DNA of 64,000 nt from Laetiporus sulphureus 93-53. Its lineage: Eukaryota; Basidiomycota; Agaricomycetes; Polyporales; Laetiporaceae. The translations under genes were made by a program, and so were the position numbers. How positions within the stretch are numbered: the first letter of the stretch is position 1; every line of letters starts with the position of its first letter. Shown here one piece after another: positions 1 through 14,770 of the stretch. The DNA lies in the NCBI RefSeq assembly GCF_001632365.1, contig NW_024468558.1, positions 164,595 through 228,594 on the forward strand. Reading direction: 5' to 3'. The notes under the pieces were generated by a model. That model had not been told where the DNA came from and made no database searches. It saw only the letters and a program-made list of their open reading frames with translations.

Positions 1-46
1 AAGCAATATACTTTACACCATCTTCTTGTCTAACAGCAGATGACTA

Positions 47-3232
<3,186 letters not shown>

Positions 3233-3667
3233 CAATCACACATTGTATATAACGTGTTCTACTTTACATTGGACCCGTTCGCCATCGTGTAAAAACGCAG
3301 CTGTTGTACGTCGGACATGTACTTCGTAAAAAGTTCGGAGCGTGAAGCGAACAAACAAGAGTTCCCTTGGGAGAAAGAGAACCAAAGCAAACAACATCGT
3401 ATGGGTAATGCGAACAAAGGTATCACTGAAGGCGAATGAATACAAGCCGGACAAATTACAATTATGACGATCATGAACAAGGGCGACGAAAAGAACGAAA
3501 TTCAGAAAATAGCGTACAATAGCTCAAGGATAACTTATCGAACGGTAGAAAGTTCTGTAGAAAGTTCATCTGCTTGAACACACTTTGACATCTCCGGACA
3601 CCATCTACAAGAGGCTGAACTATCCTTAGTGCACGCCACGCAGGGGCTATAAAAACTAACATACCAA
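3233..3667. other. Intergenic, convergent 3' ends
   Basis: A 435-bp A/T-richer spacer between the converging helicase (+) and SH3 membrane protein (-) genes. The short open frames here have no coding character. It presumably holds both 3' UTRs; I see no repeat or RNA gene. Confidence 0.6.
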
Positions 3668-5313
3668 TCATTGATAGCGCATTCCAGAAGCACCCGGGGC
3701 AGAAGGAGCTCCATATTGCCGCGTCATCCTTCTGTCAGAGCTGCTGGTATCACCCATGAACGCAATCCGCTCATCGCGACTCCTCATACTGGCTTGAGGA
3801 TTCGCTCGCTGGCGCTGCAAGCACTCCTGCGGGACGACACCTTGTTCTCCGCGGAGGTTCGCACAGAGTGCCCAGCCATCATCGTACTCTGCGAGCACGC
3901 GCACCATCTCGCCCGCGTTCACGGCCAGCTCATCAGGCATGCCAGGCAGAAACGCGTTGCGCACGAGCGCAAAGGACACGCTGTTCTCGGGCGATCGCGC
4001 GGGCGTGAGGGAGGCGGGGTATACTAGGGAAGACGGGGCTGCTGGTGGTGCCGAGGGAGCAGCCGACGGCGCAGCATAGTTGGCGTACGGCGCAACTGCC
4101 GGAGGCGGGATTCGCACGGGGTTGCCGTAGGGAACGGGAGGGTTCGAGTTGCCATAGGGCGCCATTGACCCGCTGTTGTACATCATCGAGGGAGGCTGGG
4201 CAACCGACGCAGGATGCAATTGCTGTGCTGCCGTTCTTGGGCTAGGGTTCCCATACGGATTTTGTGGCTGTGGAGGAGCATACAGCCGCATCGGCGGCAT
4301 GGGAGCGTCGGCCGGACCCGTGGGGATACTCCTCGTGGTTGTATTGATGCTCGCATTGCGACTAACAGCGGATGGTGGGGGGTCGGGAGTAATCGCGGTG
4401 GAAGAGACTATTGAGGCACCTGTGCCTGTCTTCTCCGCGGTCCCTGTGTCAGGTCCGGAGTTGCTCTCGACGAGCCAGTCGTTCACACGCTTCTCTCTAC
4501 GATGAAGGAATCGTTTTCGAATGATGAAAATGAGCAAAACGATCACAACGGCGCCGCCGCCGACACAAATACCGACTATCGCGCCGGTGGAAAGTATCTT
4601 CGAACCAGACGACGACGAGAGGGACTGAGTCGAAGAGGTCGCTGTATTGCCGGTTGCGGTGGAGGAGCCAGTTGAACTCGCGAACGTGAGAGGCGTTGAA
4701 GTGGAGGACGAACCCGGAGGGGATGAAGTACTTGCTTGCAGAGCCGAAGCACTCGTGATGGAGGCGGTAGAGGCAGAGGACCGGCTCGACGCGCTCGAAG
4801 AAGAAGACCTGCTCGACGCGGAAGAGCTCAAATTACTGCTGCTGGAAGATGAGGCCGACGATGAACTGGAGGAACTGGTCGTCGAGGACGAAGTCGTCGA
4901 AGAACTCGACGTTATGGTTGATATTATTTTCGACGTGACCACTCTCGTCGAGAGAGTGGTCGAGCCGCTCTTGTCTGTCGTGGTCTCGACCTCGGTCGAG
5001 AGAGAGGTGACGGTAGTTTTGCTACCGTCGCCATCGTCTCGGAGAAGTAGTGATGGGACGAGCTGCTGGTGTCGAGCCCGCACGGCGGGGCGCCTCGGAC
5101 GCATTCTACCAGAATCTGGATATGAACGTGAGGCAGATCAAGCTAGAGCCATGGGGTACGAGCAGCAAGACGCCTGGAGGAGGAGGAGGAGGAGGAGGAG
5201 GAGGAGTCGCTGTCGACAGAGTCGTGCCCGTCGTCCGCAGGGACTTTATGCTGAGACCGCCGATTTGGTTCGTGGTCATGCACAGAATCACAATCACGTG
5301 GTCGTGTCACCAT
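3668..5313 (-). CDS. Fus1-like single-pass membrane protein with C-terminal SH3 domain
   Basis: Two exons, 5160-5313 and 3668-5115, separated by a 44-nt GT-AG intron, give about 533 residues. I chose the ATG at 5313 because it has a good context and the splice keeps the frame; the ATG at 5104 is the fallback. Order: a short N-terminus with a serine run, a long Ser/Thr-rich stalk (likely O-glycosylated, extracellular), one membrane segment (GAIVGICVGGGAVVIVLLIF) followed by basic IIRKRFLHRREKR, a Pro/Tyr-rich cytoplasmic linker, then an SH3 domain (ALVRNAFLPGMPDELAV ... GDMV-like MVRVLAEYDDGWALC ... GEQGVVPQECL). This layout matches yeast Fus1 and related polarity or fusion proteins; a role at the polarised plasma membrane is inferred. 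The serine runs come from GGA-type trinucleotide repeats on the + strand and may vary in length. No cleavable signal peptide is visible. Confidence 0.8.
5160..5210. repeat. GGA trinucleotide microsatellite inside exon 1
   Basis: An uninterrupted GGA/GAG run near 5179-5207 on the + strand encodes consecutive serines in exon 1 of the SH3 membrane protein on the - strand. Length polymorphism would change only the serine tract. Confidence 0.75.
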
Positions 5314-5699
5314 GGAGACTTCAAGTTGCGATGTAGTCTACAAACTGAAACGTTTAAACGTTTAGAAAGGAATAAAGACTGACGTCGAGCAATCGCTCGA
5401 CGTCGGAACCTTGAGGGAATGAACATTGCATAGTAAAAGGAGCCTCACTCCGCGAAGAAAAACGAGAGGAACAGAGATGCACAGTGACCCCCACGAAGGC
5501 TGGCTGGGAAATAACGGGAGAATAGCTCACACGACCAGTTCTATATCCACTGCACAGCTGCGCTTTATCTGTTCGTCATCATCATACATCGCCTACAACG
5601 ACCCGTATCTCATAGTTCGGCAAGAGTTCCACGAATTGACATACATCTTCGTATTTATTAGAAGGTTAAATGAGGAGGTCAATGGCGAATGTCAACGAG
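5314..5699. other. Upstream region of the SH3 membrane protein gene
   Basis: About 390 bp upstream of the minus-strand gene. An inverted CGTCGAGCAATCGCTCGACG hairpin sits near 5382-5404. No gene is supported. Confidence 0.5.
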
Positions 5700-5922
5700 G
5701 CTCCGAAAAAGCAAGAAGCCTTGCGATGAGGAAGGGAACCCGATGCACCCGAAGATGCATTTTTACTGCGGAGCACGCGCCTTCACGGTGAGAATCAGAC
5801 CACGACATGCCAGACTGCATGCTGATTGCGCGATGGTCATCCCAAAGGTTGTCTATCATCACTACAAAGCCATTCGGAGGAGATGAACGTGGTTTGGCAA
5901 ACATGCGGTCCATCAGCCACAT
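5700..5922 (-). pseudogene. F-box gene relic, frameshifted
   Basis: On the minus strand the stretch reads VVMIDNLWDDHRAIS, then after a one-base frame change ACSLACRG. This matches the F-box start of the intact gene downstream (ELVDMIIDYLWDDRPALMACSLTC) at both DNA and protein level. The frame is broken after about 16 residues and nothing coherent follows. I read it as the remnant of an F-box paralogue lost after tandem duplication, about 500 bp upstream (in + coordinates) of its relative. Confidence 0.55.
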
Positions 5923-6011
5923 ACCAGGGCACTATTGGTGATACGTGCTAAGTCAAGAAATCTTGAATTCCAGTATCGACTGCCCGGAGAAAGATCTCCT
6001 AGCACAACCCA

Positions 6012-7222
6012 TCATTCAGCTTTCACTCGCAAAGTCCCATGTTTCTGGAAATGTGGCAACGAAGTCGTCACGATTCTATGCGCTTGCTCGATCCCGATCT
6101 CGATCCTGCGACTGGGGGAAAGCTTGATGTACATCGTCAATTCGACTCGGGAGAAGCGAGCATGCGAGAGCGTCTCGTCTAACTGTGCCCAGTCTAATGC
6201 CAAGAGATCCTGCGCTTTTATGGCGAGCATGGAAACTTTGACGGTTTCGAGATGGTTTGATGTGATTTGTGAGAGGAGTATGAGCAACCATGCACAGCTT
6301 TCGGACGCAATGAGGCCACCGAAGCTGAAAGAGCGGAGTTCAGTGAGAGGTGACAAGTCCACCTCGTCATGCACTGTAAGTTACATCTTGAGCGACACAA
6401 GAACATGCAAATAGGCTATCAGAACTCACTTATAGATGCCGCGCCACTCGGGAACTCTATGTCAACGTGTCGGAGGCTGGCCGCTGACGACCGAAGAAAC
6501 CCGCCGAGGGCGTTTGCGGTGCTTTCGTCTCGACCTTGTACACAAATATAACGTAGGTTGAGCGGGTATTCGGGAAGTAGAAGCCAGTCCTTCAATAAGA
6601 GCGGTAAGACAGTCGCCCGTAAGGAAATGCGCTGCAAGTTACGACCGATGGGAACATCGGGAGGAGATCGCGGTTTTCCTTGTCCGTAGCACGTGAAGAA
6701 GATACGGAATAGTAGTAGCTCCTGCAGGTTGCTCGCAGCTATGAGAATTTCGCGTACGTCACTGGGATGTTGAAAATGAATATCGGATAGCGCAAGACGT
6801 CTGAGCCTCGCGAGATGCATGGAAAGCATCTTGGTACGCTCAGCGTCGAATTGCAATCTGCTCCAGTCCAAGAATGCGAACTCCAGGTCTTCAAGCCTAG
6901 GGAGCTTCGCCATGAGGGCGGGAATCCAAGCAACCCACGCCGAGCTCGGTTGATACGTTAGATCGTGACAGAAGTGCCGGCATTTGATGGACAGCTTGCG
7001 AATATGTAGCGCGAAATGCGGAGACTGTTCAACAAGCTGTTCGAAGCTAGTGCAGGCGGCTTCGTGTTCAAGGCATACTTCGCCGAAGAGATGCGTCCGA
7101 CTTGCGTTCGAAAGAGGGCGGCACGTCAGACTGCACGCCATCAACGCCGGACGGTCATCCCAGAGGTAATCTATGATCATGTCTACCAGCTCCTGCGGAA
7201 ACTTGGGAGACACAATGGACAT
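6012..7222 (-). CDS. F-box protein (basidiomycete F-box/LRR-like type)
   Basis: Two exons, 6430-7222 and 6012-6373, joined across a 56-nt intron (6374-6429), giving about 384 residues. The N-terminus carries a clear F-box (SPKFPQELVDMIIDYLWDDR ... ACSLTCRPLSNASRTHLF), which in this family recruits Skp1 of an SCF ubiquitin ligase. The rest contains loose leucine-rich segments (HIRKLSIKC, LPRLEDLEFAFLDW, LARLRRLALSDIHF, NLQELLLFRIFF), so it probably presents substrates; none can be named. I chose the ATG at 7222 (MSIVSPKFP) because an intron-like acceptor lies just upstream and an earlier ATG at 7261 sits inside that putative intron. A 5' non-coding exon is therefore possible. Divergent from the septin gene. 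Confidence 0.8.
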
Positions 7223-7766
7223 CGTCCTGCATGAACATGATAGTGTATCAGCAATCCTCACAAAGCACTCCTCAAGGTACGTACGGCATCGTGATGGACA
7301 GCGAGGATGACTGAACGGACTTGCGAACAGCGGCGGACATGAATCGGTGACAGGCCCTTATATATTGCCACAAACTGGGAACCGAGAGGCAGCATTCGGA
7401 GAGTAGTCGGAGGTCGAAAACTAGCGTGAACGAACTCCGGTTCGAGGATAAGACTGCGAGGCGCTATCAATCATATGGATTCATACCGTCCTTCACCGTT
7501 GACGTTGATAATGGCATTGTTTATGGTCTTGTATCCTGAACAACGCGAATGGTACTGAATGATGGAGGAATGGAGGAAGGACGCGAGAGCGGGCTACCCT
7601 AATATTGGAGTTGCTTTTGCCCTCTTAAACGCGGGAAAATATCTAGGCGTTCTCCACGTGGCTCGCACTGCGCTCTGTTGGCGGTTTGGCTCGCGCTCGT
7701 TCGACGACCAGCTCACCGTCTTAGCTCCTTCCTGAATTTCACCCTCTTCGCTTCATTCGTCTTGCC
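7223..7766. promoter_or_regulatory. Divergent promoter region, F-box gene / septin CDC10
   Basis: A 544-bp spacer between two divergent starts. At 7629-7640 the sequence ACGCGGGAAAAT combines an MCB-like ACGCG core with an E2F-like GCGGGAAA. Such sites are bound by MBF/SBF-type factors at G1/S genes in fungi and would suit a septin, but function is inferred from sequence only. Confidence 0.4.
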
Positions 7767-9049
7767 ATGGCTGCCGCTGCTGTCGAGGAGATCCGTGCCA
7801 ACTCATACGTCGGTTTCGACACCATCACGCAGCAGATTGAGCACAAGCTCTTGAAGCGTGGCTTCCAGTTCAATGTCATCGTGGTCGGTAGGTCACTGCG
7901 CGAAACTGTGACTATTAGTCGCGGCTCATGGATGACGTGGGCTCTTATGCAGGTCAGACTGGGCTTGGAAAGTCGACTTTGATCAACACTATCTTCGCCT
8001 CTCATCTAATTGACTCGAAGGGGAGGAAGGAAGCGGATGAGCCCGTCAGACAGACGACCGAGATTCATCCCGTGTCCCATGGTCCGTTTTGTATGCGAAT
8101 AATGCGAGGAGTGTCGTTCTGACAGCCACATGCAGTCATTATGGAGAATGGCGTAAGGCTTCGCCTGAACATCGTCGACACGCCAGGGTATGGCGACCAG
8201 ATCAACAATGAGAATTGGTGTGTTGCTGTATGAGTTCTTCGTGGCAGACGTTTGACGTACCTCAAACAGTTGGGACCCTATTGTGAAGTACATCAAGGAC
8301 CAGCACAGTGCCTATCTACGGAAGGAACTTACAGCCCAGCGTGATCGCCACATCCAAGACACCCGCATTCATTGCTGCCTGTTCTTCATCAACCCTACCG
8401 GCCACTCGCTTCGTCCTATCGACATTATTGTGATGAAGAAGCTTAGCGAGGTCGTCAACGTGGTTCCCGTCATCGCCAAATCAGACAGCTTAACGCTGGA
8501 GGAGCGTGAAGCATTCAAGCAGACGGTGTGTGCATGTCTGCTTATGTTCTGTGGTTCTCATACATATATGGATGGTCTAGATCCGGGCTGAGCTCCAGTA
8601 CCACAGTATCCGTCTCTATCCCTTCGACACGGATGAGAATGACGAGGAGGAAGTACAGCTCAACGAGAGCATCAGGGTAAATACCAGCAGATGTAACGTG
8701 CTGTCCGATTGTTTACTCCTTTCATAGAGCATGATTCCGTTTTCAGTGGTCGGTTCTGAGCGAAACGTCATCATCGACGGCAAGTCAGTGCGAGGACGCA
8801 AGAACCGCTGGGGTGTCGTCAACGTCGAAGATGAAACACACTGCGAGTTTGTTTATCTGCGCAACTTCCTCACAAGGTCTGTTTCTGGTGCTCTTTATCA
8901 TGAGCTTCACGCTAATGCTCTCTTGTAGAACACACCTCCAAGACCTGATCGAGACGACCGCGCAGATCCATTACGAGGCCTTCCGCTCAAAACAGCTGCT
9001 CGCACTCAAGGAGCAGACCAATCCCAGGTCTGCGAGCCACGGTGCATAG
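7767..9049 (+). CDS. CDC10: Septin, Cdc10 type
   Basis: Seven exons (7767-7887, 7953-8081, 8136-8217, 8270-8525, 8581-8676, 8728-8876, 8929-9049) encode 317 residues, close to yeast Cdc10. It is a GTP-binding filament protein of the septin hetero-oligomer at the bud neck/septum. Visible: N-terminal SYVGFDTITQQIEHKLLKRG, P-loop GQTGLGKST, G3 DTPGYGD, septin signature around WDPIVKYIKDQHSAYLRKEL, G4-like AKSDSL, the septin unique element with VVGSERNVIIDG and RGRKNRWG, and the ending THLQDLIETT...HYEAFRSKQL. There is no C-terminal coiled coil, as expected for the Cdc10 class, and the short N-terminus precedes the G domain. All introns are 51-65 nt and phase-consistent. Confidence 0.96.
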
Positions 9050-9801
9050 AGTGCACGAGCGATTGTCGTTCCTGCGAGGCCTCGAAGCGGCGAGTTATGT
9101 TCATGATACCCTTTTTTCCTGACTTTTGCTATTGACCGCTCCTTTGCGTATGCTGATCGTCGGACGGTACTTCTCTGATATCCTTTGTTGCCTGTGGCTA
9201 TACACTCCTTTAGTAATACGATACTAGTTCTGCTCTACACGCACGCGTGTCTGCGATTTCGCGAACCGTTCGGGCGCCTATTGTCAACTCACCGAATGCT
9301 GGCGCCTGTATCGGCCTAGGACGCTTCAGGCACACCCCAACAGCACCTCTATTCGAGATCAAACTGTGGATTTACCATGCGTGGGCCTCGGTAGTGGTAA
9401 ACGTGTGTTGACTGACCGTGATGATGCGTCAATGCAGGCAATGGACCTCCTCGCGATGTCGTTTCCATATGTGCGTGGACCACATGAAGGAACCACGGCA
9501 TTCGCGACCGTCCACCTAATGATACGAGCATTGTTCGCGCCGTCTGCCGGTTCTGGATTGATCGCTGGCGTGCAAGAAGTGAGCACTTCATTTGCCCTTC
9601 ATCTGCTTCACGCGTTTCACGAGTGGTTGCGTGTCATAAGCGGCCATGCAGATCCCACTCTGCATAAACGTGCACTCAGGGTTTATGTCGCGTTCTTCAC
9701 ATCTTCCTCACTATTGCTGTGAGGCTTGGCTAGCCTAAAGCATTGGAAGAATTGTGAAGTTGCGCGCTCCGTCTTCCACTACGGTCCACCAAGTCACTAC
9801 C
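9050..9801. other. Intergenic between septin and Ser/Thr-rich membrane protein
   Basis: A 750-bp spacer between two + genes. A 118-codon open frame at 9366-9722 has no recognisable domain and no splice partners, so I do not annotate it. Part of the 5' end of the next gene may lie here. Confidence 0.5.
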
Positions 9802-11155
9802 ATGTCGTGCTACTCGACGCCGACCAAGACGAAATATACGACAGTCACCTCAACTAGCGTTCTGACCTCGTACACGCAGAGTGTGACGTCGATAGAGCCA
9901 ACGCTGACTACTGTTCAGACTTGCGTCACTGACATTGGAGCGCCTCTGACCATATCGTATTGCGAGGAGATTGTCAGTACGATAGGAGGTATGGATGACG
10001 AATATACTGTGTAAAAAAATCCTTTTTTGACTAGAACGCAAGGAGGTGAAAGTACTATTCGAGTACCAATCACTTCCGCCGTTCAGTTTACAGAGCTTCA
10101 GGCTACGGCCACGCTTTTCGGCACTGTTTGCTCGAGCGCCACAAGTCTTTCAACAACCTCAGCTACAACCTCAACCGAACTTACCACATCGCCCTCATCT
10201 TCGATCATCTCTACTACCTCCACAAGTTTCACATCCTCGACAACCAATGGAGGGACTGTGACGGCATCACAGACTCCCTCCACAGAGACTAGCCTGTCAT
10301 TGGCGCCTGCAAGTAGTTCCACCATCAGTGCTCATAGTACGAGTGACGGCAGCAGCAACAGACCCAATGATGCAGCCGCCATTGCGGGTGCCGTAGCGGG
10401 TGCTGTAGTTGCCCTGATACTGCTCGCATTCATTTTCTCACGATTTCTGTGCGTACACGCCTACGTGTCTAGTCTCCGTTTTCTGATTTCTTTGGGTACC
10501 CAGGCGCAAGAAAAGTGTGAGATTCACGGAAAGAGGTCACGCGATGGGCTCTGAGGCTCAGTTGCTCGAGCAGTCTCGGTCACCGAGCAAAGCGGCAAGC
10601 TCTTCCGACACGATCGCCTTGCCTCGGATGGTCCGAGTTTCTCTCCGGCCGACCCTTCGCACGCAGATTCCCTCGCCTCTGCTCCCGATCACGATTCCGC
10701 GTCCCGAGTCCGACAAGCCGTTGCCTGCTATCCACACGGACCTACGTACTGTCCGCCGCAATACGTCCGCGACGGTGAGCGGAGTACAACATGTTCCGCG
10801 TCTTGATCGTACGCCTACATCGCCTTCGCGGACTCCGAACAGCGCCTCCCATGCTGGCGAGGGCTTCCCCATTGCACTCGGGCAGAGCATGTCGCGTCGT
10901 CAAAGTCAACATCACCGCCGCAGCGGGCACTTGTCCGCGGCTGTGGAACTGCATCGTCGCTCCTCGATCCCGTTCCCCGTAGCGGGGCCATCTACTGTGC
11001 GTATACCAGAATCAGAGGTCGAGATGAGCGAGGTTCCTATCCGGAACATCGAGCCTAATCGACACAGTTTGCCTCCGATTCCTGTGGATAAGGGTACAGA
11101 AGCTGCAGCCGACAGCGTCTCCGGTGCCGAATCACCTCCTGCCTATACGGTCTAA
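9802..11155 (+). CDS. Ser/Thr-rich single-pass membrane protein with C-terminal PY motif
   Basis: Three exons, 9802-9988, 10043-10448 and 10504-11155, give about 414 residues. Order: an extracellular Ser/Thr-rich domain with paired cysteines (MSCYSTPTKTKYTTVTS, QTCVTDIGAPLTISYCEE), a glycine-rich loop, more Ser/Thr stalk, one membrane helix (AIAGAVAGAVVALILLAFIF), then basic LRKKSVRF and a long Ser/Pro/Arg-rich disordered tail ending SPPAYTV. PPAY is a PPxY motif, known to bind WW domains of Rsp5/Nedd4-type ubiquitin ligases; endocytic control is therefore plausible. This architecture is common and mostly uncharacterised in basidiomycetes. The start is uncertain: no signal peptide is visible, and an upstream exon may be missing. 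Confidence 0.7.
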
Positions 11156-11560
11156 ATAATACTATTATGGTCAATCCTTTGAAGCATTAACACGACTCGG
11201 TCAACGAAGTGTAGTACTATGTCCTATGAAGTAAGAAGTCCATGCATCTCTAGTAGGATACCATGTTCTGGCCACTGTATCTGTATGCGCATCGTTTTTG
11301 ACTCTTCTGCATGTATCGCGTGAAATGACGAACACATTAATTAAACCTGATCATGTAGGATGCATTGATGTTTTACACATGAATATCTGGGACTGCCTTG
11401 CTATCGTAAAGCTTTGAGATGATTGTCTGTCGCCTGAAAGTATAATCAAGTAGATGATCTGTAGTGGTGGTGGTATGAAGGACAGGACAGTGCGTCCACC
11501 GGGCCAATGGTATTCGATCCAGTGAATTGGCCTCGTCGCGTCTCGATTCAAGTGTCCCTT
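11156..11560. other. Intergenic; 3' flank
   Basis: A/T-rich 3' flank of the membrane protein gene. I see nothing but short shadows. Confidence 0.5.
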
Positions 11561-11582
11561 ACCCCCCCCCCCCTCCCTCCTT
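11559..11582. repeat. Polycytosine tract
   Basis: A 13-base C run followed by CTCCCTCC on the + strand. The complementary strand carries G runs that could fold as a G-quadruplex. Confidence 0.6.
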
Positions 11583-11589
11583 GTTGCAG

Positions 11590-12960
11590 TAGAATAGTAT
11601 CATGCCGCTAGCACAGAGCCCTATTTTCCTCCTGCCTGCAGTGATTGACAATCGCACAAGCCAGCCTGAGGTACGCCGGAAAGTCCGAATCTTGTTTCCA
11701 TATGGTCTCGCGGGTATCCATCGCATGAGCCAGTTTAGCGACGTCGAACGCCTGTCACAGGACCGCTTCGAGATCATCGTCAGCGTACCAGGACAGCTGG
11801 AAGGTTGCGATGTTCGTGACTGGTGCTTCTCCAAGCGGAGCGCGGCCGATGACGAGGTGGTCCACCGTGAAGCGGAACATCTGGATCCGCCAAATTTTTT
11901 AGCTGAAAAAATTCTACATTCTACTCCTTCATGAGGAGTATTCTGGAGGCCTGCTGCTGACATGGTAATCTCTGGGAATTAATACTATTCGGAGAGACAC
12001 GATGCACGGCTTGAAAATCAAAAATCACTGATATCACAGCCGTACACCCTAACCTCACCCATTAGCGGAGAGGATGGCAGGGTCGTTGAACGCTGTTCAA
12101 GGTGAAGACGGGGAAGTGTAGAACATCGTGTGCGAATGCGTACCTGTGAATGTCGGACTGGGTGAGAAAAAGCAAATAGTACAGCGGGGAATCACATACA
12201 CATTAGCGATCAAAAGGAATGGTCCTGCGGCGGGCTGGCGTGCTATTTGCGAGGTGACGAGAGGAGTTGCGCCCAACACGTCTGCAATTGTCACCGAAAA
12301 GACCCTTGTCAGTCTTTCCCAAGGCATCGTCAACCACCTCCGGGAGATAAGCTGCGCCGCACGAATGGTGCGATGTTCAGGCGTGAGCGACTCAAAGTGG
12401 GCGAGGTGTCCGCAGGATCCGCCATCTGAGATGCGCTCAGGACCTACCATGAGCTCTGAAACGCTGAAAACGTCGGCCTGGGTGAGAAAAGATATCACTC
12501 AACCCCCCGCCCGACCAGCCGGGTAGAGGGCGGCACCGAAAGCCTCCGGTACGTGCACACACGGATGAGGCATGGAGACATTCAGAGAATTGAGAGCACC
12601 TGTTTTGAGCTCGGCAGCTCTTCATCCTCCGCGCTCATGGCGGCCGCGAATTTTGGACATGCGCCTGTGCCGTACGAATGGCGAGGATCTCGGAGACGTA
12701 GCCGGATACGGTCGCGATGTTGCTGATCCAGACACCAGAAAAATAAAAATAATAAGTCCATATTAGAGGGTTCATGTTATCTCACTTTGCAAAACGGCCT
12801 GGTCGCTCAAAGCTTGATTAGTGGTGCCGGCCTTCTTCACAACAGAGACTCCAAAGAAGCACGGCTAGACGTCCGGAGCCTGCACTGCTGCCACCGTCAC
12901 AGGAGCAGCTGCAAGGAAAGAACAATTGGCAATGAAAAGAGATGAGCAGCACTACCGAAT
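11590..12960 (-). pseudogene. Decayed coding fragments, unknown family
   Basis: Several minus-strand pieces look like worn exons. At 11900-11600 one frame reads FTVDHLVIGRAPLGEAPVTN, continues through SWYADDDLEAVL, a TGA stop, and then QAFDVAKLAHAMDTRE and DFPAYLRLACAIVNHCR. At 12900-12640 another reads AAPVTVAAVQAPDV, a TAG stop, FFGVSVVKKAGTTNQALSDQ, and after an intron-like gap NIATVSGYVSEILAIRTAQA. Protein-like composition interrupted by stops and broken splice junctions suggests one or two dead genes. I do not recognise the family, and the pieces may not belong to one gene. Confidence 0.35.
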
Positions 12961-14359
12961 ACTTCGTGGTAAGCAAAGTGGGCAGCTAATATCATATCAA
13001 CATTTATGGAGATATTCTACGGCTGGAGGAAAGGCCCACTTAATGAACGTGCGAGAACTGCGAAGCCAGGATAGCTTTAACTTCGACGAGCTCTGCGGCA
13101 CTCACAGCGCGATTGCACACTGTCGTTTAACGCGGAGGGATTGAGCGCTCTCATGTACAGCAACGGAAGCATCTGGGGAATATTCAAAATCAGCGAAAGC
13201 AGCACAGCGTAACATTCTCGTAAAATTCTCGAACAACTTATGCCATGGTGTATGAAATGTAAATGCAAGGGTCTGAACTGGACGGCGCTTCAAATCGGCG
13301 GCCGAGCGCCGCACCATGCACGCCCGGACAACACTGCGGGAGATGAGTCCGCTGTCAAGAACCCAAGGATTGTGCGACACACAATCGCGCATCTCAGAGA
13401 CTAGGAGGCATACAAAAAGCTTGTCAGGTGAAACCTGTCACGATCCGGCGTGAAACAATTCTTTACTAGGCTACCGGCGTTCCCCGCGACTGAAGCAAAG
13501 GCGCCCAAGCCCTCGTTGAACTGGAAGGCCTTGTGAGTTCTTGGAGGAACTGCTACCAACATATGATCACTCAATACGGTCTAAGATGTTAAGTTGTCAT
13601 GCTTCTCGTGTCTTTGTGGGCACCTGTAGGATCAGAGCGGCGCCGTACAATTATCCATTATCATTCACGAGACTCCTAAGGTCAACTGCCCTGACCTACA
13701 TGCAATGCCCACGGGCTCTTCTAAATACCCGACCAATGTCGGTAGATGCTGTTTCTTTCGAGATGGACCGAATGTTGTTGCCAGTTTCCGAGAAATCGCA
13801 GATACGCAGGCAAAAATAGCTAGCCCCTTCCTTCGACGAACAAGTTTCTCCGAGCCCGAGGAGACGCTTCGTTCAATTGCATTACGCATTGACCGCATGA
13901 TCAGAGACTTCCAAATTAACGAACAACCGCAAATACGGTGCTGGATCAGATGTGCAGCAAAACAGCAGACAATGCCGCATTCTCTCCGATCTAAGGGCGT
14001 TAGAATGCAAAGACGGCAGCATTAAGAATCGTTTTGGATATGGAGCGGAAGACTCCAGAATGTAGATACCGCGAAGCTGCAGGCGACCAACTGTGTATAG
14101 ACGAAGCTGTCCACGTATAGCGCAAACATATCATCTCATACATCCCGGCACTCGCTCTTCGGAGCAACGATGTACATTCAAGAGGACATCAAGCTAATCG
14201 ACGCCATATGATCATCTTGAGATAACGATGGCGAGAAATAGACGAAAGAAGCACGAGACACTCCCCAGTCCGCGTTCCGACAACGAGTGCAGTCAGCTGC
14301 AGAGCAAACCAAGTAGCCTGTTGTCGTAATAGCTGGGAGTGAGTAACCGGAAGGTGAAC
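12961..14359. other. Gene-poor region
   Basis: 1.4 kb with only short, unconvincing frames. A minus-strand piece at 13077-13392 (containing NPWVLDSGLISRSVVRACM and LRCAAFADFEY) might be another worn coding relic but has no recognised family. Confidence 0.4.
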
Positions 14360-14770
14360 ATCAGCGGAAGGCATCGGCATGTCCTTTAACGAGAGCGTGT
14401 CCAGACCTTCAGGCAAGTGGCCATATTGTGACCATTGCCACATCGCACAGAGGCGGTCAAAATCAGCAAACGACATTCTTGCTGCATTGCAGGACAGTGA
14501 AAGTGCTGATAGTAAAGGCTTTGCTCAACAGCAGACCAGCGACGGAAATGAGAACTTTCGAGCTGAGTAGCATATCATCTAGCGTTGAGCGACACGAGAG
14601 CCAACTGAGGTCATCCCGGCTAAAATTTGAGGATTGCGAGATGTGAATTCACATACCTTCTCTGTTGAAAGATGTAACGAGATAAATGTGAGATGGGCAC
14701 ATAACAGCACCAGAACTCTCGACACTCCCGTAAGACCTGAAGGTCGCTATGCGCCTCAACTCAGGATGTT
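14360..14770 (-). pseudogene. Relic segment, copy A of a diverged duplication
   Basis: Shares a colinear series of short matches with 15765-16115: TATGTG then CATCTCAC; GAAGG then CTCGCAATCC; GGATGAC; CACTGTCCTGCAATGC versus AACTGTCCTGCAATGC; and GGA(C/T)ATGCCGATGCCTTC. On the minus strand it contains DTLSLKDMPMPSADVHLP, reminiscent of the leucine-rich part of fungal F-box proteins. No intact gene is present. Confidence 0.4.

Noticed and set aside
4647..5336. 229-codon acidic frame on the + strand
   Set aside because: It is the antisense shadow of the Ser-rich exon of the SH3 membrane protein; Glu/Asp/Val runs are the complement of serine codons.
9366..9722. 118-codon open frame upstream of the Ser/Thr-rich membrane protein
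   Set aside because: No motif and no phase-compatible splice to the next gene that would supply a signal peptide.
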